A DNA stretch of 18,089 bases from JANYCO01 sp035535995 (lineage in GTDB: Bacteria > Bacteroidota > Bacteroidia > Cytophagales > Cytophagaceae), in the NCBI GenBank assembly GCA_035535995.1, contig DATLOZ010000021.1:1-18089 (forward strand). Reading direction: 5' to 3'. Below are positions 6,010-12,441 of this stretch, piece by piece. The position numbers were made by a program, and so were the translations under genes. The notes beneath the pieces were generated by a model. That model was not told the DNA's origin. It did not search any database and saw nothing but the letters and a program-made list of their open reading frames with translations. The first letter of the stretch is position 1. Each line of letters opens with the position of its first letter.

Positions 6010-7809
6010 ATGAATCTGAAAGCTGTTTTTACTTCTTCCTTTTTTCTTAAAAATATTTTCGCAGTTTCATTAGTAGTATTAATCTTTATTTCAGGCGTTT
6101 CATACAAACATACGATCAACCTGACAGATTCTGCCGAGCTTGTGAAGCACTCTTATGAAGTGCGGATCGAGCTGGAGCATCTTGTTTCCTGTGTGTTCAA
6201 TGCAGAAAGTGGCCAGCGTGGCTATATCGTTTCACACGATACTGTCTACCTTCATTCGCTCTATAAGGCAAGGGAGAAAGTAGACCAGTCGTTCAATAGA
6301 CTGGTGGTACTTACCGGGGATAATTTAAAACAGCAAAGCAATCTTGATTCTCTTCACAGCCTGATCGATCTGAGGTTTAAATATTTTGATCATACATTTA
6401 AGAAAGCCAATGCAAGGCCCTTCAACGAAGCGGCACTCAGGAAAAGCCTGCTGCACGGAAAAAAAGTAATGGACCTGATCAACGTACAGATCAACAAGAT
6501 GAATATTCTTGAAAGCGTTAATCTAAAGGAGCGGCAGCAAAAATATGAGAACGAGATTTCCTTCACCCCGATTTTCACGCTTATTCTCTTCGCCTTTTCT
6601 TTACTGGTATTCATCGTTTCTTATTTTAAGATCAACGAAGACCTGATCAAACTTAAAAATGCAAACGAAGTACTGACGATCACTACAGAATCTTTCAAGC
6701 ACGCGGAAGCGATCGGTAATTTCAGCAGCTGGCAATGGGATTTGGAATCAAGTATTCTTACATACTCCGACAATCAATACAGGTTGCTGGGCTGCGAGCC
6801 GCAATCGTTTAAGCCAAGTATTAAAAAATTCCTGGAGTTTGTTCACCCAAATGATATTCATCTTATTATTGAAGGGAACGCAGAGGCTACGAACGAGTAC
6901 GATGCTAATAAAAAACCTTCGACCTCTTTGTTTAGAGTGATCCGCAAAGACGGAGAACTAAGATATTTCAAATCCATCGCCAAAGTGCTGACCAACTCGA
7001 GAGGAAAGAAAACACTCATTGGTATCAACATGGACGTGACCGAGCAGCACCTAAGCAATGTCTCGCTGGAAGAGCGAAACCGTGCGCTGGAGCAAAGTAA
7101 CAAAGAACTGGCTTCCTTCAACCACGTAGCAAGTCACGATTTGCAGGAACCTTTGCGAAAGATCCAAACTTTTATTTCCAGGATCGAAGACAAAGAAATT
7201 TCCAGCATGTCATCCACGGCCAAAGAATATTTTGCTCGAATACACGACGCCGCAAGCCGCATGCGACGCCTGATCGATGATTTATTACTGTTCTCAAGTG
7301 CTACAAAAACGGAAAAATCGTTTGAAAAAACAGATCTCAATATTTTGTTTGAACATTCCAAACAAGAATTGGCGCAAGCGATCGAAGATAAAAATGCTAT
7401 CGTAGAATCGACGCCTTTGCCTACGCTGAACGTGATCTCTTTTCAAATTCAGCAGCTCTTCAACAACCTTATCGGCAATTCGCTTAAATACAGCAAACCC
7501 AATGAAGCGCCGATGATCCAGGTCACTAGCGAAAAAGTACTTGCCAAAGATTATCCGGTACTGAAAACCGAGCCGTATAAAAAATATTATAAAATTTCCT
7601 TCATTGACAACGGCCTTGGCTTTGAGCAGGAATATGCAGAAAAGATCTTTATCCTTTTTCACCGTTTGCATCACGTAACCGAATACAAAGGCACCGGCAT
7701 CGGGTTGGCCATTTGTAAAAAGATCGTAGAAAACCATGCCGGCGTAATCACCGCTGAAGGCTTCCCAGGCGTAGGTTCGGTATTCACTGTGTTCTTGCCT
7801 GAACAATAG
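6010..7809 (+). CDS. Membrane sensor histidine kinase with CHASE3 and PAS domains
   Basis: Domain order in the 599 aa: membrane segment about 13-32; an extracytoplasmic CHASE3-type helical domain about 38-180, with the typical ESGQRGYI at 66-73; a second membrane segment about 185-206; a PAS/PAC domain about 228-348 (GNFSSWQWDL, then FRVIRKDGELRYFKSIAKV, GINMDVTEQ); HisKA with the phosphoacceptor His376 in ASHDLQEPLRKI; and a HATPase domain with the N box NNLIGNSLKY (485-494), G1 box DNGLGF (533-538) and G2 box GTGIGLAI (561-568). The HDLQEPLRKI variant is typical of phytochrome-type kinases. CHASE3 ligands are largely unknown, so the signal cannot be named. It probably phosphorylates the receiver encoded immediately upstream. 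All catalytic boxes look intact. Confidence 0.95.
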   Translation: MNLKAVFTSSFFLKNIFAVSLVVLIFISGVSYKHTINLTDSAELVKHSYEVRIELEHLVSCVFNAESGQRGYIVSHDTVYLHSLYKAREKVDQSFNRLVVLTGDNLKQQSNLDSLHSLIDLRFKYFDHTFKKANARPFNEAALRKSLLHGKKVMDLINVQINKMNILESVNLKERQQKYENEISFTPIFTLILFAFSLLVFIVSYFKINEDLIKLKNANEVLTITTESFKHAEAIGNFSSWQWDLESSILTYSDNQYRLLGCEPQSFKPSIKKFLEFVHPNDIHLIIEGNAEATNEYDANKKPSTSLFRVIRKDGELRYFKSIAKVLTNSRGKKTLIGINMDVTEQHLSNVSLEERNRALEQSNKELASFNHVASHDLQEPLRKIQTFISRIEDKEISSMSSTAKEYFARIHDAASRMRRLIDDLLLFSSATKTEKSFEKTDLNILFEHSKQELAQAIEDKNAIVESTPLPTLNVISFQIQQLFNNLIGNSLKYSKPNEAPMIQVTSEKVLAKDYPVLKTEPYKKYYKISFIDNGLGFEQEYAEKIFILFHRLHHVTEYKGTGIGLAICKKIVENHAGVITAEGFPGVGSVFTVFLPEQ

Positions 7810-8120
7810 TTGACTATTAAGTTATGAATTATGAGTTATGAATGTTGAATGATTAAAGTATAAAGTTTTTTGTTCGCTCAGAGTCTCCCGTCCAGAAGCC
7901 GTGTAAAAGTCAGCCCAGGTAATCGAAATGCATACTTTTTGCACTTATAACCGGTCTTATCACCCGTGAATTCCAGCACCAGGAATAGAGCAATCAACTC
8001 ATAATTCATAACTCAACATTTCATTATCATTGGAATTGTATAACATTTTCGATTTATGATGTAATGCTTTGTGGGCAGGTCTTAGCCAACTTTGTTGCAT
8101 CAAATAAAATCTAAACGAAA
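7810..8120. repeat. Intergenic element flanked by 18-bp inverted repeats
   Basis: AGTTATGAATTATGAGTT at 7820-7837 recurs as its exact reverse complement at 7996-8013, enclosing about 158 bases with no ORF. Each arm is also close to an ATGTTGA-like string. The enclosed sequence is visibly less AT-rich than the arms. It starts ten bases after the kinase stop. It may be a small non-autonomous mobile element, or a long-range hairpin ending the kinase transcript. Downstream, TTTG (8068-8071) and CAACTTTG (8087-8094) resemble a weak promoter for the DUF4142 gene with short spacing. Confidence 0.6.
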
Positions 8121-8732
8121 ATGAAAACAACGAACAATTCCATTTTTCAAAACTTACTATCAAAACCTGTAATATTTAAAACAGTTATATTTTCTGCAAT
8201 ACTACTGGGAAGTGTTGCGTGTAGCAACAATCAAAAACCCCAAGACACTAAAGAAATGGCCGAAGATAAAAACGAAGCGAAGTTTAACGATACAAAAGAA
8301 AAAGACGCAGAGTTTTTAGTAAAGGTAGCAGAGATCAACCTGGAAGAAATTCAACTAGGACAATTGGCCCAAGAAAGTGCTACCACTGCAGATGCGAAAG
8401 ACTTAGGAAAGATGATGGAGCAAGCACATAAACAAGGGCAGGAAAAGCTGATCGCGCTGGCTACTACCAAGTCGATCACTGTACCTATGTCGCCTACAGA
8501 TAAAGGGAAAGATGCTTATAAAGAACTTACCAGCAAAACTGGAAAAGACTTCGATAAAAAATATTGTGAGATGATGGTGGATGGCCACAAGAAAGCCATT
8601 GAGATGGTGGAGAAAGCGTCCAAAGATGCCAACGACGCCGACATCAGAGCTTTTGCTACCAACCTGTTACCTGAGCTGAATATGCACTTGGAGCATGCTC
8701 AGCAGTGTAAAGACAAGGTAGATAAAATGTAA
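8121..8732 (+). CDS. DUF4142 family lipoprotein (ferritin-like helical bundle)
   Basis: A signal peptide with lipobox SVAC (Cys34) is followed by a charged linker (NNQKPQDTKEMAEDKNE) and a DUF4142 domain from about residue 58 to the end. Features of the family are the AEFLVKVAEINLEEIQLGQLA first helix, the LGKMMEQAHKQGQEKL second helix with its conserved His, and the later YCEMMVDGHKKAIEMVEKA and LPELNMHLEHA helices. The domain is predicted to fold like ferritin, and members are often found with stress genes. A biochemical activity is not established as far as I know. The N-terminal extension ahead of the hydrophobic core is long for a lipoprotein, so a start at a later Met is conceivable, though none lies in the right place. 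The next gene is a second ferritin-like protein. Confidence 0.88.
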   Translation: MKTTNNSIFQNLLSKPVIFKTVIFSAILLGSVACSNNQKPQDTKEMAEDKNEAKFNDTKEKDAEFLVKVAEINLEEIQLGQLAQESATTADAKDLGKMMEQAHKQGQEKLIALATTKSITVPMSPTDKGKDAYKELTSKTGKDFDKKYCEMMVDGHKKAIEMVEKASKDANDADIRAFATNLLPELNMHLEHAQQCKDKVDKM

Positions 8733-8743
8733 AAAAGAATACA

Positions 8744-8787
8744 AGATACCGGATACAGATGCCAGATAAATAAAAATCCGGCATCTA
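8744..8787. repeat. Intergenic hairpin repeat, copy 1 of the GATRCCGGATA family
   Basis: AGATACCGGAT (8744-8754) pairs with ATCCGGCATCT (8777-8787) with one mismatch. A second unit AGATGCC at 8758-8764 could instead pair with GGCATCT, so two folds compete. It lies between the DUF4142 stop (8732) and the YciF start (8814) and could modulate or partly terminate the transcript. Confidence 0.7.
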
Positions 8788-8813
8788 TCTTCAATCGCAT
8801 AATAGTAATAATT

Positions 8814-9395
8814 ATGAAAAAGGCATCTGCCAAACCAACCATCAGCAAACCCCGCGTACCTCATACGCCTGAGATCGTGCATGGTTTGCGTGATTTATTC
8901 TTGGAAGAATTGAAAGAAATGTATTGGTCGGAGAAAGCGTTGCTTCAGTCAATTCCTTTTATAATCGAACATATTACGATAGAAGAATTGTCGGACGCAC
9001 TTACTGAACATCTGGAAGCTACAAAAGAACATGTAGTACGACTGGAAGCGATCTTCGCTTCAATGAAAGAAAATGCTAAACCACAACCCTGTGAGGCAAT
9101 GGCCGGATTGATCAAGGATACTGAATCGTTTATAGTTGAAACAACCGAAGGAGTAGTGAGAGATGCAGCAATTATTTCATCCGTTCAAAAAATAGAACAT
9201 TATGAAATTGCAGCTTACGGTACTCTCCGCGCGTTCGCTAAAACATTAGGTGAACTGGAAGCCGCTTCAGTACTGTCCGATACGTTGGAAGAGGAAAAAG
9301 AAGCAGACGACGATCTCTCCGATATAGCAGAATCTTTTATAAACAAAGAAGCTGCCGATCAGAAAAATATTCATGAGGCGGATTGTGAAGATTAA
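8814..9395 (+). CDS. YciE/YciF (DUF892) ferritin-like protein
   Basis: The 193-aa protein carries the three helix motifs of the DUF892 family: HLEATKEHVVRLEAIF (66-81), QKIEHYEIAAYGTLRAFA (125-142) and LEEEKEADDDLSDIAE (158-173). Their Glu, His and Asp residues are the likely di-metal ligands of the ferritin-like four-helix bundle. The first helix is LRDLFLEELKEMYWSEKALL (25-44). Relatives such as E. coli YciF are induced by osmotic and other stresses, but the exact reaction is not settled. The acidic, variable C-terminal tail ends in EADCED. A hairpin repeat separates it from the DUF4142 gene and the YtxH gene follows after 52 bases, so these genes may be co-transcribed. Confidence 0.93.
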   Translation: MKKASAKPTISKPRVPHTPEIVHGLRDLFLEELKEMYWSEKALLQSIPFIIEHITIEELSDALTEHLEATKEHVVRLEAIFASMKENAKPQPCEAMAGLIKDTESFIVETTEGVVRDAAIISSVQKIEHYEIAAYGTLRAFAKTLGELEAASVLSDTLEEEKEADDDLSDIAESFINKEAADQKNIHEADCED

Positions 9396-9447
9396 AATTT
9401 TATACTGAAACAACAAACATAAATTAAACAATTAAAAACATACAATT

Positions 9448-9738
9448 ATGAGCTCAAATAAAGTAGTACTAGGTGTATTGGCAGGCGTAGCCGTTGGTGC
9501 ACTGGCTGGAATTTTGTTTGCTCCTGATAAAGGAACAAGAACAAGAAAAAAGATTATGAGAAAAGGTGAAGATACACTGGATGATCTGAAAGATAAATTC
9601 GACGATATGCTGGAAACTTTTCAGGATAAATTTGAAGACACAAAAAATGAGATTGAAGAGTTGATCGAAAAAGGAAAATCGGTCTATGATGATGCCAAAT
9701 CAAAGTATGAGCATGCTAAGAAAGAAGTGAAATACTAA
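9448..9738 (+). CDS. YtxH-domain stress protein (first copy)
   Basis: The 96-aa protein begins with a glycine-rich membrane-inserting helix (VVLGVLAGVAVGALAGILFAP, about 6-26) and the signature APDKGTRTRKKI of the YtxH family. A long, highly charged amphipathic helix or coiled coil follows to the end (DLKDKFDDMLETFQDKFEDTKNEIEELI...). Members are small membrane-anchored proteins linked to general stress in Firmicutes and are common in Bacteroidota. A shorter paralogue is encoded at 11529. The two share the glycine-rich segment and the FAPDKG...TRKKIM block but differ in their tails. Confidence 0.9.
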   Translation: MSSNKVVLGVLAGVAVGALAGILFAPDKGTRTRKKIMRKGEDTLDDLKDKFDDMLETFQDKFEDTKNEIEELIEKGKSVYDDAKSKYEHAKKEVKY

Positions 9739-9747
9739 AAAATACTA

Positions 9748-9799
9748 GATGCCAGATACCGGATAAAAAGAAATTATCTGCTATCCGGTAGCTGGCATC
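9748..9799. repeat. Intergenic hairpin repeat, copy 2 of the GATRCCGGATA family
   Basis: GATGCCAGATACCGGATA (9748-9765) pairs with TATCCGGTAGCTGGCATC (9782-9799) at 17 of 18 positions around a 16-base loop. It begins nine bases after the YtxH stop and ends 31 bases before the next start. No U-tract follows, so it looks like a repeat or mRNA structure more than a classic terminator. Confidence 0.85.
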
Positions 9800-9830
9800 C
9801 ATTTATCAAACTTTATAAACATTGACTATC

Positions 9831-10190
9831 ATGGAAACCAACACAACACCTGTAGAAACGCTTTTTGTAAAAGCAGAGGATTATAGTAAAACCACTATAG
9901 AACTTTTTAAATTATATGCAGTAGACAAAACTGCTGATGTAGTTTCATCTCTGGCAACACAGATCGCTATTTATACAGTTGTTGTGTTGTTTATCCTTAC
10001 ATTCAACATTGGTCTGGCTTTATGGCTGGGCGATTTGCTCGGGAAAACGTACTATGGATTTTTTATCATCGCCGGCCTGTATGTGCTGGTATGTGCATTG
10101 GTATATGCTTTTCGCGATCAATGGGTAAAAACCCCTGTAGCAAATTCGATTATCGGACAAATCTTAACCAAGAAGCAACATGAAAAATAA
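9831..10190 (+). CDS. Holin-like small membrane protein (phage holin superfamily / DUF1469-like)
   Basis: The 119-aa protein has an amphipathic N-terminal helix (ETLFVKAEDYSKTTIELFKLYAVDK) and two membrane segments at about 46-68 and 75-94 joined by a short loop, with a basic tail. This layout matches the family annotated in Bacteroidota as phage holin family / putative Actinobacterial Holin-X. Chromosomal members next to YtxH and stress genes are not evidence of a prophage, and no lysin or phage gene is near. An upstream in-frame TTG at 9822 exists, but the ATG at 9831 is the better start. The last 11 bases overlap the next gene, which indicates translational coupling. Confidence 0.75.
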   Translation: METNTTPVETLFVKAEDYSKTTIELFKLYAVDKTADVVSSLATQIAIYTVVVLFILTFNIGLALWLGDLLGKTYYGFFIIAGLYVLVCALVYAFRDQWVKTPVANSIIGQILTKKQHEK

Positions 10191-10581
10191 AAAGGAAGTG
10201 TTGGCCGAAGCGATCCTGCTTTTGGAAAACAAACAAGCACTGCAACTGAAAGATCTCAAGCAGCAGTTTCAGGAAACGTACGAAAGCCTGAAACCGATTA
10301 ACTTGATCAAAAATACTTTTCATGAAGTAGATACTTCTCCGGATCTTAAAAAAGATATTCTGAACACCGCTGTAGGAGTGGCCACCGGCTTGGTCACCAA
10401 AGGCTTTATGGCCCCTGGCCAGGTACCTATAAAAAAAATGCTGGGAACTTTGTTTCAATTTGCAGTAGCAAAACTAGTATCCAGCAATTCCGAAAAGATC
10501 ATTAACTCCAGCGAATCGATCTTTCAAAAGATCATGAACGCAAGGAAAAATAACCCGAAACAGGAGTTTTCTAAGAATTAA
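10180..10581 (+). CDS. Unknown protein translationally coupled to the holin-like gene
   Basis: The 133-aa protein is not a family I recognise. Residues 1-40 form a charged, Gln/Leu-rich helix (EVLAEAILLLENKQALQLKDLKQQFQETYESL). The middle (about 63-78, ILNTAVGVATGLVTKGF) is a mildly hydrophobic, glycine-containing segment that could associate with a membrane. Residues 85-103 (KKMLGTLFQFAVAKLVSSN) form a second hydrophobic helix, and the tail is basic. It overlaps the holin-like gene by 11 bases, so the two products are probably made together and may act in one membrane complex. It may belong to a Bacteroidota-specific DUF. Confidence 0.75.
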   Translation: MKNKKEVLAEAILLLENKQALQLKDLKQQFQETYESLKPINLIKNTFHEVDTSPDLKKDILNTAVGVATGLVTKGFMAPGQVPIKKMLGTLFQFAVAKLVSSNSEKIINSSESIFQKIMNARKNNPKQEFSKN

Positions 10582-10604
10582 AACAGCTCATCAGTATTTT
10601 ATAA

Positions 10605-10673
10605 GATACCGGATACCTGATGCCGGATACCAGATAAGGACGTTATTTTTCTTTTATCTAGTATCCGGCATCA
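10605..10673. repeat. Intergenic hairpin repeat, copy 3 of the GATRCCGGATA family
   Basis: TGATGCCGGATACCAGATAA (10618-10637) pairs with TTATCTAGTATCCGGCATCA (10654-10673) at 19 of 20 positions around a 16-base loop. An extra direct unit GATACCGGATACC (10605-10617) precedes it. The right arm is followed by TCCTTTTAACC, so it could also serve as a terminator for the gene ending at 10581. Confidence 0.85.
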
Positions 10674-10775
10674 TCCTTTTAACCCTCCCAATCCCCTGTT
10701 TTCACGCTATTTTCCATATGTGAATTGTATAATTTATTTGAAATAACATATAACATATAATCCTGTGGTCGAAGC

Positions 10776-10783
10776 TACCTTTG
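10776..10783 (+). promoter_or_regulatory. Probable promoter of the coiled-coil lipoprotein operon
   Basis: TACCTTTG at 10776-10783 is an exact TAnnTTTG -7 match 91 bases before the ATG at 10875. No convincing -33 TTG lies at the usual distance; the nearest TTTG ends at 10740 and is too far. The 5' leader would be about 80 bases and A-rich. Confidence 0.5.
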
Positions 10784-10874
10784 AAATAAGATATTCAGAA
10801 ACCGCAAAAAGCAAGAGGGGATTATACATTTAGCAGGGAAGAACTAAATCAATAAACCTAAATAATTTACTACT

Positions 10875-11315
10875 ATGAAAAAGTCGATCGTCACCTTTGT
10901 CTTATCCTCCGTAGTAGCGGGAGCTTTGATCACCGGTTGTGCTTCCCCTGAGCAACGCGTGGAAAACGCACAGGAAAAAGCAGACAAAGCCAATGAAGAG
11001 CTTGCGAAAGCTAATGAGGATTACATGAAAGACATGGAAGAATATAGACGAGCAAACGAAGAAAAAATCGCAGAGAACGAAAAAAGCATTCAGGAATTCA
11101 GGGCGAGAAAAGAGCAAGCAAAAAAAGAAGCGAAAGCTGATTACGATAAAAAGATTGCCGAGTTGGAACAGAAAAATACAGACATGAAAAAAAGACTCGA
11201 CGACTACAAGGCCGATGGGAGAGAGAAGTGGCAGAAATTTAAAGAAGAGTTCACCCATGATATGGATGAGCTGGGAAAGTCGTTTAGAGACTTCACAGTG
11301 AAAAATGTCAAGTAA
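10875..11315 (+). CDS. Coiled-coil lipoprotein, 146 aa
   Basis: A signal peptide with lipobox ITGC (Cys22) is followed by ASPEQRVENAQEKADKANEELAKANEDY and an almost uninterrupted charged helix to residue 146. Heptad-like Glu/Lys/Ala spacing (EKIAENEKSIQEFRARKEQAKKEAKADYDKKIAELEQK) indicates a long coiled coil. It should be anchored to a membrane and extend into the periplasm, by analogy with other coiled-coil lipoproteins; no enzymatic motif is present. It is the first gene of a five-gene run that ends at the hairpin at 12315. The short spacer before the 51-aa gene makes joint transcription likely. Confidence 0.85.
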   Translation: MKKSIVTFVLSSVVAGALITGCASPEQRVENAQEKADKANEELAKANEDYMKDMEEYRRANEEKIAENEKSIQEFRARKEQAKKEAKADYDKKIAELEQKNTDMKKRLDDYKADGREKWQKFKEEFTHDMDELGKSFRDFTVKNVK

Positions 11316-11344
11316 TTTTTAATAAACTAACCAACAAGAAGATC

Positions 11345-11500
11345 ATGGGAAATTTACTTTATCTAATAGCAGTTATCCTCATCATCGCCTGGGCGATAGG
11401 ATTTATAGGGTATAGCGCAGGAGGGATTATTCATATCCTACTGGTGATCGCAGTGATTGCTGTTTTGCTGAGATTGATCCAAGGCGAAAAAATCGTTTAG
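11345..11500 (+). CDS. lmo0937-type small membrane protein, 51 aa (first copy)
   Basis: This short frame encodes two closely spaced hydrophobic helices around a glycine turn (YLIAVILIIAWAIGFIGYSAGG, then IIHILLVIAVIAVLLRLIQG). The SAGGIIHxLLVxAVIAVL pattern is the hallmark of the lmo0937 (DUF5670) family, known in Firmicutes and Bacteroidota as a small stress-associated membrane protein. It is easily missed because of its length. It has a close paralogue at 12076 (about 32 of 51 identical residues by eye), and YtxH and CsbD-like genes lie between the two. Confidence 0.85.
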   Translation: MGNLLYLIAVILIIAWAIGFIGYSAGGIIHILLVIAVIAVLLRLIQGEKIV

Positions 11501-11528
11501 AAAATATTTTAAGATAATAGATACAAAA

Positions 11529-11783
11529 ATGGAAAGATCGAACAATAATGATAAAGTAATAGGCGCACTACTGCTGGGAGCAGCAATAGGCGGCCTGCTT
11601 GGAGTCTTGTTTGCACCTGATAAAGGAAGCGAAACGCGTAAAAAGATCATGGAGCAAAGTGGAGGATTGGCAGATCTTCTAAAACAGAAATTTAATGAGT
11701 TTGTACAAGAGGCCGCTACAGAGGCATCTATGATGAAAGACGAAGTAGACGAGATATTATCAGATGGAGTGGCTAAATCCTGA
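11529..11783 (+). CDS. YtxH-domain stress protein (second copy)
   Basis: The 84-aa protein has the same design as the copy at 9448: a glycine-rich membrane helix (VIGALLLGAAIGGLLGVLFAP) and APDKGSETRKKIM, then a shorter amphipathic tail (LADLLKQKFNEFVQEAATEASMMKDEVDEIL). The tail is less charged and 12 residues shorter. It lies 28 bases after the first lmo0937-type gene and 24 bases before the CsbD-like gene, so it is probably in the same transcript. Nucleotide divergence over the shared block suggests an old duplication. Confidence 0.9.
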   Translation: MERSNNNDKVIGALLLGAAIGGLLGVLFAPDKGSETRKKIMEQSGGLADLLKQKFNEFVQEAATEASMMKDEVDEILSDGVAKS

Positions 11784-11807
11784 ATTCATTTTTAATAACT
11801 AACCATT

Positions 11808-12023
11808 ATGAAAATAAGATTTGAAAAAAAACTTTGGTTCGAAGCAAAGGCCAAGTTGCAAAGCTTATATAATTTTCTTACAGAAAGAGATTTTCAATAT
11901 AAGCCAGGGGAAGAATATAAAGTACCGGAAAGAATCCGCAAGATCCTGGGTATGTCGCAACGCGAGTTTTATCAACTCACCGGGTTGACTTACGAGGAAA
12001 ATGAATACAGTCACCATATTTGA
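11808..12023 (+). CDS. Divergent CsbD-like stress protein, 71 aa
   Basis: The protein has no signal peptide or membrane helix. Its pattern W-x-EAKAKL-x3-Y-x2-LTERDFQY-x-PGEE...RIRKILGMSQREF matches the CsbD layout (Trp, KxKL, Tyr, LTxxDL, EGK, I-x-K-LG-x-S-x-E). The hallmark Gly-rich KGK segment is only partly kept, and the C-terminal FYQLTGLTYEENEYSHHI is unlike typical members. CsbD is a general-stress protein of Bacillus whose biochemical role is unknown. The neighbours, YtxH and two lmo0937-type genes, are a usual company for CsbD, which supports the assignment. The family call is by eye only. Confidence 0.7.
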   Translation: MKIRFEKKLWFEAKAKLQSLYNFLTERDFQYKPGEEYKVPERIRKILGMSQREFYQLTGLTYEENEYSHHI

Positions 12024-12075
12024 TGACCTTGAGAACGATTAAATAAATTTTAAATAAAACTAAACCAATACAATT

Positions 12076-12231
12076 ATGAATAGCTTATTATATGTGATCG
12101 CAGTAATTCTGGTGATCGGATGGATTTTCGGATTTTTCGTGTACTCTGCAGGTGGGATCATCCACGTTTTGCTGGTGCTGGCAGTGATAGCGGTGTTGTT
12201 TAACATCATCAGCGGAAGCCGGGCTGCTTAA
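12076..12231 (+). CDS. lmo0937-type small membrane protein, 51 aa (second copy)
   Basis: The ATG at 12076 opens a 51-codon frame with the same layout as the copy at 11345: LLYVIAVILVIGWIFGFFVYSAGGIIHVLLVLAVIAVLFNIISG covers both hydrophobic helices. The ends differ (SRAA here, EKIV in the other). The gene is the last in the run before the hairpin at 12315. Equal length and clear homology point to duplication inside this cluster. Confidence 0.85.
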   Translation: MNSLLYVIAVILVIGWIFGFFVYSAGGIIHVLLVLAVIAVLFNIISGSRAA

Positions 12232-12314
12232 CACGAATCGGGGGAAATTATTGACACAACATACAAGGAGGAGCAGCATTAAGGGTTTTAGCGATTACTA
12301 ATTTTTTACTGCTC

Positions 12315-12346
12315 ATGGTTCTTCGCTACAAAAAGCGAAGAACCAT
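12315..12346 (+). terminator. Strong hairpin ending the lipoprotein-lmo0937-YtxH-CsbD run
   Basis: ATGGTTCTTCGCT (12315-12327) and AGCGAAGAACCAT (12334-12346) form a perfect 13-bp stem around a 6-base loop. The U-tract is weak (ATTCCTAAAA), so termination is inferred mainly from position, 84 bases after the last stop and about 95 bases before the next gene. Confidence 0.75.
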
Positions 12347-12441
12347 ATTCCTAAAAATAATTTTAGAATTTAAAACAGGTTTATAAGACCAATATTTATA
12401 CTACTTATATTTTTTATTAAAACAATTTAAACGCTACGAAT

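Noticed and set aside
7294..7806. Minus-strand 170-aa ORF opposite the kinase C-terminus
   Set aside because: It is antisense to intact HATPase boxes and has no recognisable domain.
7850..7995. Riboswitch or structured RNA in the core between the 18-bp inverted repeats
   Set aside because: I could not identify a known riboswitch core or a convincing set of nested stems; the only firm structure is the flanking inverted repeat.
9831..10190. Prophage remnant suggested by the holin-like gene
   Set aside because: No endolysin, capsid, tail, integrase or attachment-site signal is near, and the gene sits in a run of chromosomal stress genes.
10902..11258. Minus-strand 118-aa ORF rich in Phe, Leu and Val
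   Set aside because: It is the antisense of the Glu/Lys-rich coiled-coil lipoprotein; such reversed codons always read as Phe/Leu and the frame has no independent support.
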